Assembly (NCBI RefSeq): GCF_002939475.1
Contig: NZ_PKFQ01000001.1
Coordinates: forward strand, 2,787,001-2,851,000
DNA length: 64,000 nt
Source of the DNA: Streptomyces cinnamoneus
GTDB lineage: Bacteria; Actinomycetota; Actinomycetes; Streptomycetales; Streptomycetaceae
Direction of reading: 5' to 3'
Part shown: in pieces, positions 20,025-28,341 of the stretch
Numbering within the stretch: position 1 is the first letter of the stretch
Layout of the letters: every line of letters starts with the position of its first letter
The notes under the pieces: generated by a model
The model's database searches: none
The model's input: only the letters and a program-made list of their open reading frames with translations
Told to the model about the DNA's origin: nothing
Position numbers and translations under genes: made by a program

Positions 20025-20070
20025 GTGACCGAATCTCCCCCAGGATGTGACCAATCTCCCGGGGGAGATT
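20025..20070. promoter_or_regulatory. Repeated AATCTCCC element with an 18-bp perfect palindrome
   Basis: GTGACC followed by (G)AATCTCCC occurs twice, at 20025-20039 and 20047-20060, 22 bp apart (two helical turns). The second copy continues into a perfect palindrome AATCTCCC-GG-GGGAGATT (20053-20070). This arrangement of one half site plus a full inverted site looks like a repressor-binding region for the gene starting at 20218; no factor can be named. Confidence 0.5.
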
Positions 20071-20217
20071 CGTTTCCCCAGGTCAGAGTGGTTGAAGGAA
20101 CAACGTCCCGGCCCTTGGTCCCGACCGGTTCCCTACGTTTTGCACTGTGGGCCGCCGGAGGCATGCGCGAAGCTGAGGTAGGAATTCGGGGGATCCATAG
20201 CAACCGGGAGTACGTCA

Positions 20218-21051
20218 GTGAGCGCCATGTCCCTTGCCCTGCTGCTGGCCGCGGGTGCCGCCGCGGCCGCGGGCGTCGCCGCCCTGTACAGCACTCGCGG
20301 TCTGCGCCGGCAGATCACCGCCCTGCGCGCCGAGCTCGCCGCCGCCACCGCGGAGCGCCAGCGCGGCCGCGCCGCGGTGCCCCCCGCCCGCTCCGCCCCC
20401 GCCGCGGAGCTCTCCGAGATACGCGCGGCGGTCGCCGACGCGCTGGCCGAGGAGCGTGAGCGGGAGCTGGCCGAGGCCCGCGCGTTCTGGGCCGCCCAGG
20501 AGGCCCGCGACCTCGCCGGCGCCGCCGACTCCCCCTCCCTGCTGGGCGGGCTGCCCGGCCTGGGTGACGAACCGCTCGCCGAGGGACCGTACGGCGGTCT
20601 CTTCCTGCCCCGTCCGGCGGACTTCGCCGGCCTCGACCCGCTGGCCGACCCCCTGGGCGAGGTGGAGTCCGACGTCGCGGACTCGCCCGAGCTGGCGGCG
20701 GCACGCCGACGCCACCCCTCGCACCCGGACTTCTCGCCCGTTCCGGCCCCCACCGACCACGAGCTCACGGTCGACCGGCTCACCGCACTGGCGGACGCGG
20801 GCATTCCGCTGGCGGACGTCCGTCCCGGCCCGCTGGGCACCCTGGACGTGTACGTCTTCGCCGACGGCACCACCGTCTGCATGACGCCCGGCCACCGCGA
20901 GACCTCCGAGCGGCTCGCCGAAGCCCTGCGGGCCGGCGACGCCCCGGTCCTGCTGGGCGGCTCCGGGGTCTCCGGCGCCTACGCCCTGACCTTCCGCTGC
21001 GAGACCGGCAGCGTCTACGTCCTGGCCGACCGCGTCATCGCCTCTCTGTAG
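20218..21051 (+). CDS. Hypothetical membrane-anchored protein with coiled-coil segment
   Basis: 277 residues. The N terminus MSAMSLALLLAAGAAAAAGVAA is a single hydrophobic anchor, followed by a charged heptad-like helix (RQITALRAELAAATAERQR, then EERERELAEARAFWAAQEA) and a Pro/Asp-rich linker. The C-terminal third, from about LTVDRLTALADAGIPLADV, looks like a compact alpha/beta domain. The GTG at 20218 is preceded by GGGAG at 7 bases. Found as a conserved streptomycete hypothetical; no function can be assigned. An unusual repeated operator-like element lies 150 bp upstream. Confidence 0.8.
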   Translation: MSAMSLALLLAAGAAAAAGVAALYSTRGLRRQITALRAELAAATAERQRGRAAVPPARSAPAAELSEIRAAVADALAEERERELAEARAFWAAQEARDLAGAADSPSLLGGLPGLGDEPLAEGPYGGLFLPRPADFAGLDPLADPLGEVESDVADSPELAAARRRHPSHPDFSPVPAPTDHELTVDRLTALADAGIPLADVRPGPLGTLDVYVFADGTTVCMTPGHRETSERLAEALRAGDAPVLLGGSGVSGAYALTFRCETGSVYVLADRVIASL

Positions 21052-21057
21052 CAGCGC

Positions 21058-21390
21058 TCACAGCCCGCAGCGGCGACCTGCCTCCGCGACCCGCGCCACC
21101 GCCTCGGCGATCCCGAGCCCTTCCGGGGCCGTGTCGCAGGCGGCGAGGGCTTCGGCCAAATCGTGACCGGCCACGGCCACTTGGTCGGCGGCCGCGAACA
21201 TGCCCGCGTCGGGCATCTCGCGTACGTCCGGAGCCTGCGGCTCCTCGATCCGCTGGGTCCAGGCGGCGAACTCTCTCGCCAGGGCCAGCGCTTCCGCCGC
21301 CGCACCCCGGCTCAGTCGGGACTGCGGCAGGGTCCGCAGTCGGTCGGCGAAGGTGTCCACGGCGTCCAGCAGAGGCGTCACATCATCCAC
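21058..21390 (-). CDS. Small helical hypothetical protein
   Basis: 110-residue Ala/Glu/Leu-rich, probably all-helical protein (LLDAVDTFADRLRTLPQS, GAAAEALALAREFAAW, ADQVAVAGHDLAEALAAC). The GTG at 21390 is the only reasonable start, with a weak AAGG upstream. Base and codon composition agree with coding. It converges with the 20218 gene, 6 bp between stops. No family recognised. Confidence 0.6.
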   Translation of the reverse strand: MDDVTPLLDAVDTFADRLRTLPQSRLSRGAAAEALALAREFAAWTQRIEEPQAPDVREMPDAGMFAAADQVAVAGHDLAEALAACDTAPEGLGIAEAVARVAEAGRRCGL

Positions 21391-21488
21391 GCCTTGAGCC
21401 TATGCGCCGTCCACCGACTGTTGCCAACGCCTGAACACTCGGGCACGGTGACATGAAGGACCATCATTCGACGCGTCCGGAGGCGCCG

Positions 21489-21719
21489 ATGTCGCACGTC
21501 TTCTCCGACGAGACCCACCGGAACATGCTCTCCCGAATCCCCCACTGCACCGGCCGTGAAGTCGCGGAATGGCTGCGCACGGTCGAGGAAGGACCTTCCC
21601 TCTTCCGCTTCGAGGAGAAGGTCAGCTGGCTACGCGGAGAGCACAACCTCGCTTACGGCCACGCAAAGGCGATCGTCCACGAGTACGACCTCCAAAGGGC
21701 CGCGCGGAAGCTTCGGTAG
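21489..21719 (+). CDS. DUF4287-type small protein
   Basis: 76-residue protein MSHVFSDETHRNML, with CTGREVAEWLRTVEEG and YGHAKAIVHEYDL, which fits the DUF4287 pattern of a helical domain with a GHAxAI motif. The ATG at 21489 is favoured over 21453 because GGAGGCG lies directly upstream. Function of the family is unknown. A long bidirectional hairpin follows its stop. Confidence 0.75.
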   Translation: MSHVFSDETHRNMLSRIPHCTGREVAEWLRTVEEGPSLFRFEEKVSWLRGEHNLAYGHAKAIVHEYDLQRAARKLR

Positions 21720-21743
21720 CGGGCGCCCGTTAAGGAAAGCCGA

Positions 21744-21780
21744 CGGGCCCGGGAAGGCATCGCCTTCCCGGGCCCGTCGT
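21744..21780. terminator. Bidirectional terminator, 17-bp perfect stem
   Basis: GACGGGCCCGGGAAGGC and its exact complement flank an ATC loop, between the convergent DUF4287 and Bax1 genes. No T-run on either side, as is common in this genus. Confidence 0.85.
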
Positions 21781-21789
21781 CGTTCGACG

Positions 21790-22668
21790 CTAGTCGTTGT
21801 TCAGGATCGAGATGAGCCGGAGCAGCTCGGTGTAGATCCAGACGAGCGACAGCGTGAGCCCGAAGGCCGCCAGCCACGACTCCTCGCGGGGGGCGCCGTA
21901 CTGGACGCCGTCCTCGATCTGCTTGAAGTCCAGGGCCAGGAAGCACGCGCCCAGGACCACGCCGATGACGCCGAAGAGGATGCCCAGGCCGCCCGTGCGG
22001 AAGCCCAGGCCGTCACCGCCGCCGAAGGCGGCGAACATCATGTTCACCATCATCAGCAGGATGAAGCCGATCGAGGCGCCGACCACGAAGCGGGTGAACC
22101 GCCGGTCGACCCGGATGATGCGGGTCCGGTAGGCGATGAGGACACCCGCGAAGACGGCCGTCGTGCCGATCACGGCCTGCATCGGGGCGCCGCGCGCGAT
22201 GTCGTTGTACGCCTGGCTGAGCACGCCGAGGAAGAGGCCCTCGAAGACCGCGTAGGCCAGGATCAGAGCCGGGGTGGGCTTGGCCTTGAACGACTGGATC
22301 AGGCCGAGGACCATCGCCACGATGCCGGCGCCGAAGCCCAGCCCGACGGGCAGCTCGAGCGCCCATGCGGCGCCCGCGGCGAGGATCACCAGCCCGAGCG
22401 TGATGGCGGTGCGGCTGACGACGTCGTCGATGGTCATCCGGCCGGCGGTCTGCACCGGCGCCTGCGGGTATCCCTGCGCCAGGTCGGGTCCGCCCTGCGC
22501 GTACGGGTTCGCGGCGTAGGGGTTGCCGGGCTGGGCGTACGGGCTGCCGGCGTACGGGTTCGCGGCGTATGGGTTCGCTGCCCCGGCCTGCGGCCCCGCT
22601 CCGAAGCCCGCGTAGCCGTTGTCGCGGCTGAACCCCCGTCGCGAGAAGACCGGGTTGCTGCTCCTCAT
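21790..22668 (-). CDS. Bax inhibitor-1/YccA family membrane protein
   Basis: 292-residue BI-1 family integral membrane protein, a proposed pH-sensitive calcium/proton leak channel family. Seven hydrophobic segments run from about residue 95 to the end, with the family features LELPVGLGFGAGIVAMVLG, FEGLFLGVLSQAYN and the C-terminal acidic YTELLRLISILNND. The cytosolic N terminus has an unusual run of NPYA repeats (NPYAANPYAGSPYAQPGNPYA). The ATG at 22668 is preceded by GGAGGAGTGAG. Function in actinomycetes is not established. Confidence 0.92.
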   Translation of the reverse strand: MRSSNPVFSRRGFSRDNGYAGFGAGPQAGAANPYAANPYAGSPYAQPGNPYAANPYAQGGPDLAQGYPQAPVQTAGRMTIDDVVSRTAITLGLVILAAGAAWALELPVGLGFGAGIVAMVLGLIQSFKAKPTPALILAYAVFEGLFLGVLSQAYNDIARGAPMQAVIGTTAVFAGVLIAYRTRIIRVDRRFTRFVVGASIGFILLMMVNMMFAAFGGGDGLGFRTGGLGILFGVIGVVLGACFLALDFKQIEDGVQYGAPREESWLAAFGLTLSLVWIYTELLRLISILNND

Positions 22669-22807
22669 CTCACTCCTCCATGGCCACCGTGCGCGGCCTT
22701 GCCGCCAAGGTTAATAGGTAGGCAAAGGAATGGCTCTCCTGCCTCGGTACGATCTTTTCTTCGCATACCCACGTTTCCGACGTATCTGACAACGCGGGGC
22801 GGCGGCG

Positions 22808-22835
22808 GTCGGTTCCGCGGGAAAGGGGAACCGAC
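22808..22835 (-). terminator. Candidate terminator downstream of bldA
   Basis: Nine-base arms GTCGGTTCC and GGAACCGAC with a 10-base loop, 45-72 bases downstream of the mature 3' end of the tRNA on its strand. The 22669-22879 spacer otherwise holds only the Bax1 5' region. Confidence 0.5.
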
Positions 22836-22879
22836 GGGCCGTACCGGCGGTAACCGGGGAGGAGCGAGGGGTGACGGAG

Positions 22880-22962
22880 TGCCCGGAGCCGGACTTGAAC
22901 CGGCACGGCCCGAAGGGCCAGCGAGGTTTAAGCTCGCCGTGTCTGCATTCCACCATCCGGGC
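22880..22962 (-). tRNA. bldA: tRNA-Leu (anticodon UAA), bldA
   Basis: The minus strand folds as a class II tRNA of 83 nt: acceptor arms GCCCGGA and TCCGGGC with discriminator A, anticodon stem GCGAG/CTCGC with loop CTTAAAC giving anticodon TAA (plus-strand 22928-22930), a long variable arm GGCCCTTCGGGCC and T-arm GCCGGTTCAAGTCCGGC. CCA is not encoded. tRNA-Leu(UAA) reads the rare UUA codon; in Streptomyces this is bldA, needed for aerial growth and for many antibiotic-pathway regulators carrying TTA codons. By eye I found no in-frame TTA in any called gene of this window. Confidence 0.96.
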
Positions 22963-23022
22963 GGGGGCTCTCGGGGCAGCACAGCGAGAGGCGACAGGGC
23001 CTCCCTCTCGGAGAGCAGGACG

Positions 23023-23051
23023 AGCCTAGCCGGGGCACGCCCCCCAAACAG
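23023..23051 (-). promoter_or_regulatory. Candidate bldA promoter
   Basis: On the minus strand TAGGCT (23028-23023) is a good -10 hexamer, with CTGTTT (23051-23046) 17 bp upstream as a poor -35. This would give a leader of about 55 nt before the mature tRNA. The 22963-23359 gap otherwise holds the ABC exporter promoter region, and no gene I can support. Confidence 0.35.
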
Positions 23052-23215
23052 CGGAACGCTGACCGGAGGTTGTCTTATTTTATTGGCAACTGAGGGCCCA
23101 TCAGTGCAGGGATGACGCCATTGGCACATGCCAGGGGCCGATCCCCCCCGTTCATCACCCCGCCCCTCGGGGGGAACGGAATTGTCGCAATCTCATCGCT
23201 CTCGGTAAGGGGCGA

Positions 23216-23225
23216 TCTCCTACCC
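23216..23225 (+). promoter_or_regulatory. TCTCCTACCC element upstream of ABC exporter 1
   Basis: The ten bases TCTCCTACCC lie about 135 bp upstream of the ATPase start. The same ten bases occur in the same orientation relative to the paralogous exporter operon at 49144-49135. Ten-base identity between two such regions is mildly unlikely by chance, so a shared regulator is possible. Confidence 0.3.
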
Positions 23226-23359
23226 AGGGATGACAGCCGCCCGGACGCGTACCTCCGCAGGCTGTCCCGGGAACGGGAGCTGGGGCTGATCCGGGCCGGG
23301 TCCGCGGCGGGGACGATGGAGTACGTACCTTTCTACCGCTTCGACAGGAGTGCTCCACC

Positions 23360-24142
23360 GTGACCACCACCCCCCTCGGCGCCCAGACCGCCGCCCGCGC
23401 CACCGCGGTGGCGGCCCGCGCCACGGATCTGACGAAGGTGTACGGGCAGGGCGAGACCCAGGTGGTCGCGCTGGACGCGGTGTCGGTGGAGTTCCGGCAG
23501 GCGGAGTTCACGGCGATCATGGGTCCGTCGGGTTCGGGCAAGTCGACGTTGATGCACTGCATGGCGGGTCTGGACAGTGTCTCGGGTGGTTCGGCGCGGA
23601 TCGGGGACACGGAGCTGACGGCGCTGAACGACAAGAAGCTGACGCAGTTGCGGCGGGACAAGATCGGTTTCATCTTCCAGGCGTTCAACCTGTTGCCGAC
23701 GCTGACGGCGTTGGAGAACATCACGCTCCCGATGGACATCGCCGGTCGTAAGCCCGACAGGAAGTGGCTGGAGATGGTGGTGGAGACGGTGGGGTTGTCG
23801 GGCCGGCTCAAGCACCGGCCCAGTCAGCTCTCCGGTGGTCAGCAGCAGCGTGTGGCGGTCGCCCGTGCGCTGGCGGGGCGGCCGGAGATCATGTTCGCGG
23901 ACGAGCCGACCGGCAACCTCGACTCGCGTTCCGGTGCCGAGGTCCTGGGGTTCCTGCGCAACTCCGTGCGGGAGCTGGGCCAGACCGTGGTGATGGTCAC
24001 GCACGACCCGGTCGCCGCCTCGTACGCCGACCGCGTCGTCTTCCTCGCCGACGGCCGCATCGTCGACGAACTGCACCGGCCCACCGCCGACGCGGTCCTC
24101 GACCGCATGAAGCGCTTCGACGCCAAGGGCCGCACCAGCTAA
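23360..24142 (+). CDS. ABC exporter ATPase, MacB/LolD type (exporter 1)
   Basis: 260-residue ATPase that powers the FtsX-type permease encoded next. Walker A is GPSGSGKST, Q-loop FQAFNLLP, signature LSGGQQQR, Walker B IMFADEP, H-loop TH in MVTHD. LPMDIAGRK is typical of the MacB/LolD/SalX group that extrudes peptides, lipids or antibiotics from the membrane. The GTG at 23360 has AGGAG 9 bases upstream. It is strongly similar to the ATPase at 48152-48940. The 72-bp gap to the permease and the same strand indicate one operon. Confidence 0.95.
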   Translation: MTTTPLGAQTAARATAVAARATDLTKVYGQGETQVVALDAVSVEFRQAEFTAIMGPSGSGKSTLMHCMAGLDSVSGGSARIGDTELTALNDKKLTQLRRDKIGFIFQAFNLLPTLTALENITLPMDIAGRKPDRKWLEMVVETVGLSGRLKHRPSQLSGGQQQRVAVARALAGRPEIMFADEPTGNLDSRSGAEVLGFLRNSVRELGQTVVMVTHDPVAASYADRVVFLADGRIVDELHRPTADAVLDRMKRFDAKGRTS

Positions 24143-24215
24143 CCCTCAGCAGCCACCCCTGTATCGCACGCCCCGTCAGCGGGCAGCGACGCGTTACCCG
24201 ATTCAGGACTGACTC

Positions 24216-26726
24216 ATGTTCCGTACCGCGCTGCGCAACGTCCTCGCGCACAAGGCCCGGCTGCTGATGACCGTCCTCGCCGTCATGCTCGGCGTGGCCT
24301 TCGTCTCCGGCACCCTCGTCTTCACCTCCACCATCTCCGACGCCTACCAGAAGAGCTCCCAGAAGGGCTTCACGGACGTCGACGTCGCCATCCAGCCGCA
24401 CCGGCAGGACCGCGACAACGGCGCCCCCGGTGAGGCCCCCAAGCTCACCCAGCAGCTCCTCGACAAGGTGCGGGCGGTCCCCGGGGCCGACTCCACGACC
24501 GGGTCGGTCTCCGGCTTCGCCGCGATCGCCGACAAGAAGGGCAAGCTGGCCGGCCAGGGCTTCACGTCCGCCGGCGCCAACTACTTCCCCGGCAAGGACG
24601 GCAAGGACACCCGCTACCCGCTCAAGGACGGCCGCGCGCCCAAGGCCGCCGGCGAGATCGCGCTCGACTCCAAGACCGCCGACCGCACGGGCTACAAGGT
24701 CGGCGACACCGTCCGCCTCTCCGTCGACGGCCCCGTCCTGGAGCAGAAGGTCACCGGCGTCTTCACCACCGACGACGGCAACGTCGCCGCCGGCGGCAGC
24801 CTCGCCCTGTTCGACACCGCCACCGCCCAGAAGCTCTACGCCAAGCCCGGCGAATACAGCGGCATCACCGTCAAGGCCACCGCGGGCACCTCGCAGACCG
24901 CGCTGAAGTCGGCGATCGACAAGGTCCTGCCGGCCGACGCCGAGGCCACGACGGGCAAGGAGCTGGCCGACGAGCAGGCGAAGTTCATATCCCAGGCCAT
25001 GGACGGCATGAAGACCGGCCTGCTGATCTTCGCGGGCATCTCGCTCTTCGTCGGCGTCTTCATCATCGCCAACACTTTCACCATGCTGGTCGCCCAGCGC
25101 ACCAAGGAGCTGGCGCTGATGCGCGCGGTCGGCGCCAGCCGCCGCCAGGTCACCCGCTCGGTGCTCATCGAGGCGTTCCTCGTCGGCGCGGTCGCGGCCG
25201 TCGCCGGTCTGCTCGCCGGCACCGGCATCGGCGCCGGGCTGCGCGCCCTGATGGGCGGCCAGGTGCCCGACGGCCCGCTCGTGGTGCCCCCGTCCGCGAT
25301 CATCGCCTCGTTCGGCGTGGGCATCGCGGTGACCATGCTGGCCGCCTGGCTGCCGGGCCGCCGCGCCGCGAAGATCCCGCCGGTCGCCGCGATGAGCAGC
25401 GTCCACGCGGTCGCCACGACCCGTTCCCTGGTCGTGCGCAACACCATCGGCGCCGCCCTCACGGCCGTCGGCGCGGTCCTCAGCCTCACCGCGACGAGCG
25501 AGTCCATGCTGGGCCTGGGCGCCGGTGTGCTGCTCATCGGCGTGTTCGTGCTGACCCCGCTGCTGTCCCGCCCGATGATCGCCGCCGCCGCGCCCGTGCT
25601 GCGCGTCTTCGGCATCTCCGGCAAGCTCGCCCGGCAGAACGCGGTTCGCAACCCGCGCCGCACCGCCGCCACCGCCTCCGCCCTGACCATCGGCCTCACC
25701 CTGATCACCGGTCTGACGGTCATCGCGGGCAGCGTCCAGCAGGGCATCGACAAGATGGCCAAGGAAGCCCTGAAGGCCGACTACGTGGTCTCCATGGCGA
25801 GCATGACCTCGCTCTCCCCCGACGTGGCGAAGAAGCTCTCGGGTCTCGACGAGGTCACCGCCGCCAGCCCGATGCGCGACTCCGCCTCGCGGATCGACGG
25901 CGAGCGCGAGAGCCTGACCGGCGTCAACGGGAAGACCATCGGCAAGCTGACCGACCTCGACTTCACGTCGGGCTCGCTGGCCGGTCTGAGCGGCGACAAG
26001 GCCGTGATCGACGACGCCACCGCCCGGTCGCGCGGCTGGAAGCTCGGCTCGACCCTCGCGGTGACGTACGAGGACGGCAAGCAGGACAAGCTGACCGTCT
26101 CGGGCGTCTACAAGGGCAACGACCTGATCCGCGGCGTCCTGGTCGACACCTCCACGGTCGACCCGCACCAGAGCGCGGCCAGCGACCAGCGCGTGCTGGT
26201 CAAGACCAAGGGCGGCGCGAGCGAGGGCACCAAGAACACGCTGGAGAAGGCGCTCGGCGACAACCCCGCCATCTCCGTCCAGTCCAAGCAGGACGTGTCC
26301 GACTCCATCGCCAAGCAGATCAACCTGATGCTGAACATGCTCTACGGGCTGCTCGCGATGGCCGTGATCGTGGCGGTGCTGGGCGTCGTCAACACCCTCG
26401 CGATGTCCGTCTTCGAGCGTCAGCAGGAGATCGGCATGCTGCGGGCCATCGGCCTGGACCGCAAGGGCATCAAGCGCATGGTGCGCCTGGAGTCGCTGGT
26501 CATCTCGCTCTTCGGCGGCGTGCTCGGCATCGGCCTGGGCGTGTTCTTCGGCTGGGCCGCGGGCGAGCAGATCAAGACGGCCCTGGCCACGTACGAGCTG
26601 GTCCTGCCGTGGGGCCGGATGGGCTTGTTCCTGCTGCTGTCGGCCGTGGTCGGCGTGCTGGCCGCGCTGTGGCCCGCCCGCCGGGCCGCAAAGCTCAACA
26701 TGCTCCAGGCCATCAAGGCCGAGTAG
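24216..26726 (+). CDS. ABC exporter permease, FtsX/MacB superfamily (exporter 1)
   Basis: 836-residue permease with two FtsX domains. A first helix near residues 15-40 (LLMTVLAVMLGVAFVSGTLV) is followed by an extracytoplasmic domain, three helices (GLLIFAGISLFVGVFIIANTF; VGAVAAVAGLLAGTGIGAGL and next), a middle set, a second outside domain, and a final FtsX triplet starting LNMLYGLLAMAVIVAVLGVV. FtsX loop signatures RTKELALMRAVGASRRQV and RQQEIGMLRAIGLDRKGI are clear. It ends LNMLQAIKAE, the same style as its paralogue at 45591-48155. Substrate unknown; envelope-stress or antimicrobial export is the usual role. Confidence 0.93.
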   Translation: MFRTALRNVLAHKARLLMTVLAVMLGVAFVSGTLVFTSTISDAYQKSSQKGFTDVDVAIQPHRQDRDNGAPGEAPKLTQQLLDKVRAVPGADSTTGSVSGFAAIADKKGKLAGQGFTSAGANYFPGKDGKDTRYPLKDGRAPKAAGEIALDSKTADRTGYKVGDTVRLSVDGPVLEQKVTGVFTTDDGNVAAGGSLALFDTATAQKLYAKPGEYSGITVKATAGTSQTALKSAIDKVLPADAEATTGKELADEQAKFISQAMDGMKTGLLIFAGISLFVGVFIIANTFTMLVAQRTKELALMRAVGASRRQVTRSVLIEAFLVGAVAAVAGLLAGTGIGAGLRALMGGQVPDGPLVVPPSAIIASFGVGIAVTMLAAWLPGRRAAKIPPVAAMSSVHAVATTRSLVVRNTIGAALTAVGAVLSLTATSESMLGLGAGVLLIGVFVLTPLLSRPMIAAAAPVLRVFGISGKLARQNAVRNPRRTAATASALTIGLTLITGLTVIAGSVQQGIDKMAKEALKADYVVSMASMTSLSPDVAKKLSGLDEVTAASPMRDSASRIDGERESLTGVNGKTIGKLTDLDFTSGSLAGLSGDKAVIDDATARSRGWKLGSTLAVTYEDGKQDKLTVSGVYKGNDLIRGVLVDTSTVDPHQSAASDQRVLVKTKGGASEGTKNTLEKALGDNPAISVQSKQDVSDSIAKQINLMLNMLYGLLAMAVIVAVLGVVNTLAMSVFERQQEIGMLRAIGLDRKGIKRMVRLESLVISLFGGVLGIGLGVFFGWAAGEQIKTALATYELVLPWGRMGLFLLLSAVVGVLAALWPARRAAKLNMLQAIKAE

Positions 26727-26749
26727 GAGCGGGCGACCCCCGCACCACC

Positions 26750-26788
26750 GGGCCCCGCGGCAGCCGCCGCGGGGCCCGTCCCCTTTTT
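26750..26788 (+). terminator. Intrinsic terminator after ABC exporter 1
   Basis: Twelve-bp perfect stem GGGCCCCGCGGC/GCCGCGGGGCCC with a 4-base loop, followed within 6 bases by TTTTT. One of the few hairpins here with a T-run. It also lies downstream of the convergent cfa gene. Confidence 0.88.
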
Positions 26789-26806
26789 CGCCCGTGCCGC
26801 GGGGGC

Positions 26807-28147
26807 TCACCCGTCCTTCGCGGCCGTCCGGCCGTCGGCCAGCCACGCGCGCGTGCGCAGCGGCAGACCCGACGCGCCGGACTCCGGCGTGCGGACGGCG
26901 AGTACCTGGTTGACGCCGATGCGGTTGCGCTCGAAGGACAGCGCGCAGGCGGCCATGTACAGCCGCCACACCCGCGCCCGGCCCGGGGAGGTCAGGCGCA
27001 CGGCCTCGTCCCAGTGCGCCTCCAGGTTGGCCACCCAGCGGCGCAGGGTCAGGGCGTAGTGCTCGCGCAGCGCCTCGACGTCGCGGACCTCGAAGCCGGC
27101 CTCCTCCAGCTGGGCGGCGGTGCGGCCCAGCGGCGCCAGCTCGCCGTCGGGGAAGACGTAGCGGTCGATGAACCGGTCGACCTCGTAGGTCGCCTCGTCG
27201 TCCAGCGGGCGGCGGGAGATCTGGTGGTTCAGCAGCCGGCCGCCGGGCACGAGCAGGCCGTACAGGTCGGCGGCGTACTCGGCGTAGCGCGCGGAGCCGA
27301 CGTGCTCGGCCATGCCGATGGAGCTGATGGCGTCGAAGGGCCCGTCGGGTATCTCGCGGTAGTCCTGCACCCGGATCTCCACGCGGTCGGTCAGACCGGC
27401 CTCGGCGACGCGCTTGCGGGCGTAGGCGGCCTGTTCCCGGGAGAGCGTGACGCCGACGACGACCACGCCGTACTCACGGGCGGCGTGCAGGGCCATCGAG
27501 CCCCAGCCGCAGCCGACGTCCAGCAGCCGCTGTCCCGGCCGGAGGGCCAGCTTGCGGCAGACGAGGTCGAGCTTGGCCCGCTGTGCCTCCTCCAGGGTGG
27601 CGCCGGGGTCCGGCCAGTAGGCACAGGAGTAGACCATCGACGGTCCGAGGACGCGCTCGTAGAAGGCGTTGCCGACGTCGTAGTGGTGGCTGATGGCCTG
27701 CCTGTCGCGGCGCAGGGTGTGCAGGGGGCCGCCGGTCCTGCGGGCCTCCTCGGGGGGCGGGGAGGGCGGCGTCCAGGGCCCGGAGAGCCGCAGCAGCTCG
27801 ATCGCGGCGGCGCGGACGCCGGGGTCGCGCAGGGCGCCCGCCAGGGCCGCCGGGCGGCTCCGGCGGCCGGACCGTTCCCCGAGCTCCCAGAAGGTTCCGG
27901 CGACGAGGTCGAGGGCTTCGTAGAGATCGCCGTCGACGTCGACGTCACCGGCCACCCAGGCCCGGGCCAGACCCAGCTCGCCGGGCCGCCACAGCAGGCG
28001 GCGCAGGGCGCGGCGGCGGCGGACGACCAGGACGGGACCGCCGGGCGGTCCCGACTCGCTGTGGTCCCAGGCGCGGAGCCGGACGGGGAGCGGTGTCCCC
28101 AGCACCTGCTCGGCGAGCGCGGTCAGCCGTCGGGCGGCCTCGGCCAT
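26807..28147 (-). CDS. cfa: Cyclopropane-fatty-acyl-phospholipid synthase
   Basis: 446-residue SAM-dependent methyltransferase that adds a methylene bridge to, or methylates, unsaturated acyl chains of membrane lipids. The N-terminal lipid-binding domain (to about residue 150) is followed by ISHHYDVGNAFYERVL, YSCAYWPDPGATLEEAQ, the SAM motif LLDVGCGWGSMALHAA, and the FEVRDVEALREHYALTL and RRWVANLEAHW segments of the family. The ATG at 28147 is chosen for GGAGGTG just upstream. Two strong inverted-repeat arms lie in the promoter region. Confidence 0.93.
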   Translation of the reverse strand: MAEAARRLTALAEQVLGTPLPVRLRAWDHSESGPPGGPVLVVRRRRALRRLLWRPGELGLARAWVAGDVDVDGDLYEALDLVAGTFWELGERSGRRSRPAALAGALRDPGVRAAAIELLRLSGPWTPPSPPPEEARRTGGPLHTLRRDRQAISHHYDVGNAFYERVLGPSMVYSCAYWPDPGATLEEAQRAKLDLVCRKLALRPGQRLLDVGCGWGSMALHAAREYGVVVVGVTLSREQAAYARKRVAEAGLTDRVEIRVQDYREIPDGPFDAISSIGMAEHVGSARYAEYAADLYGLLVPGGRLLNHQISRRPLDDEATYEVDRFIDRYVFPDGELAPLGRTAAQLEEAGFEVRDVEALREHYALTLRRWVANLEAHWDEAVRLTSPGRARVWRLYMAACALSFERNRIGVNQVLAVRTPESGASGLPLRTRAWLADGRTAAKDG

Positions 28148-28168
28148 GTCGCACACCTCCATGATGAA

Positions 28169-28195
28169 GTGTCAGGAGATAGATGTACCTGACAC
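28169..28195. promoter_or_regulatory. Perfect inverted repeat in the cfa promoter region
   Basis: Eight-base arms GTGTCAGG and CCTGACAC separated by the AT-rich spacer AGATAGATGTA, 22-48 bp upstream of the cfa start codon. Position and symmetry suggest a repressor operator overlapping the promoter, for instance of TetR type. Confidence 0.5.
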
Positions 28196-28279
28196 CTGAA
28201 CACCAACGAGCCGTGCTCTAGTCCTTACCCCGCCCGGGCCCGGTCACCTCGGAGCGGACGGGTGCACGCGTACGCCGAA

Positions 28280-28311
28280 GGGCGCCCACCCCACGGATTT
28301 GGTGGACGCCC
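28280..28311 (-). terminator. Candidate ndh terminator
   Basis: GGGCGCCCACC and GGTGGACGCCC pair over 11 positions with one mismatch around a 10-base loop, 31-62 bases downstream of the ndh stop on its strand. Confidence 0.6.
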
Positions 28312-28341
28312 TCCGGCTCGGCTGTGCTGCCCGACGGCTCG

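Noticed and set aside
23112..23363. 83-codon frame before the exporter 1 ATPase
   Set aside because: It has no ribosome-binding site and no recognisable protein, and it lies in the promoter and leader region of the exporter.
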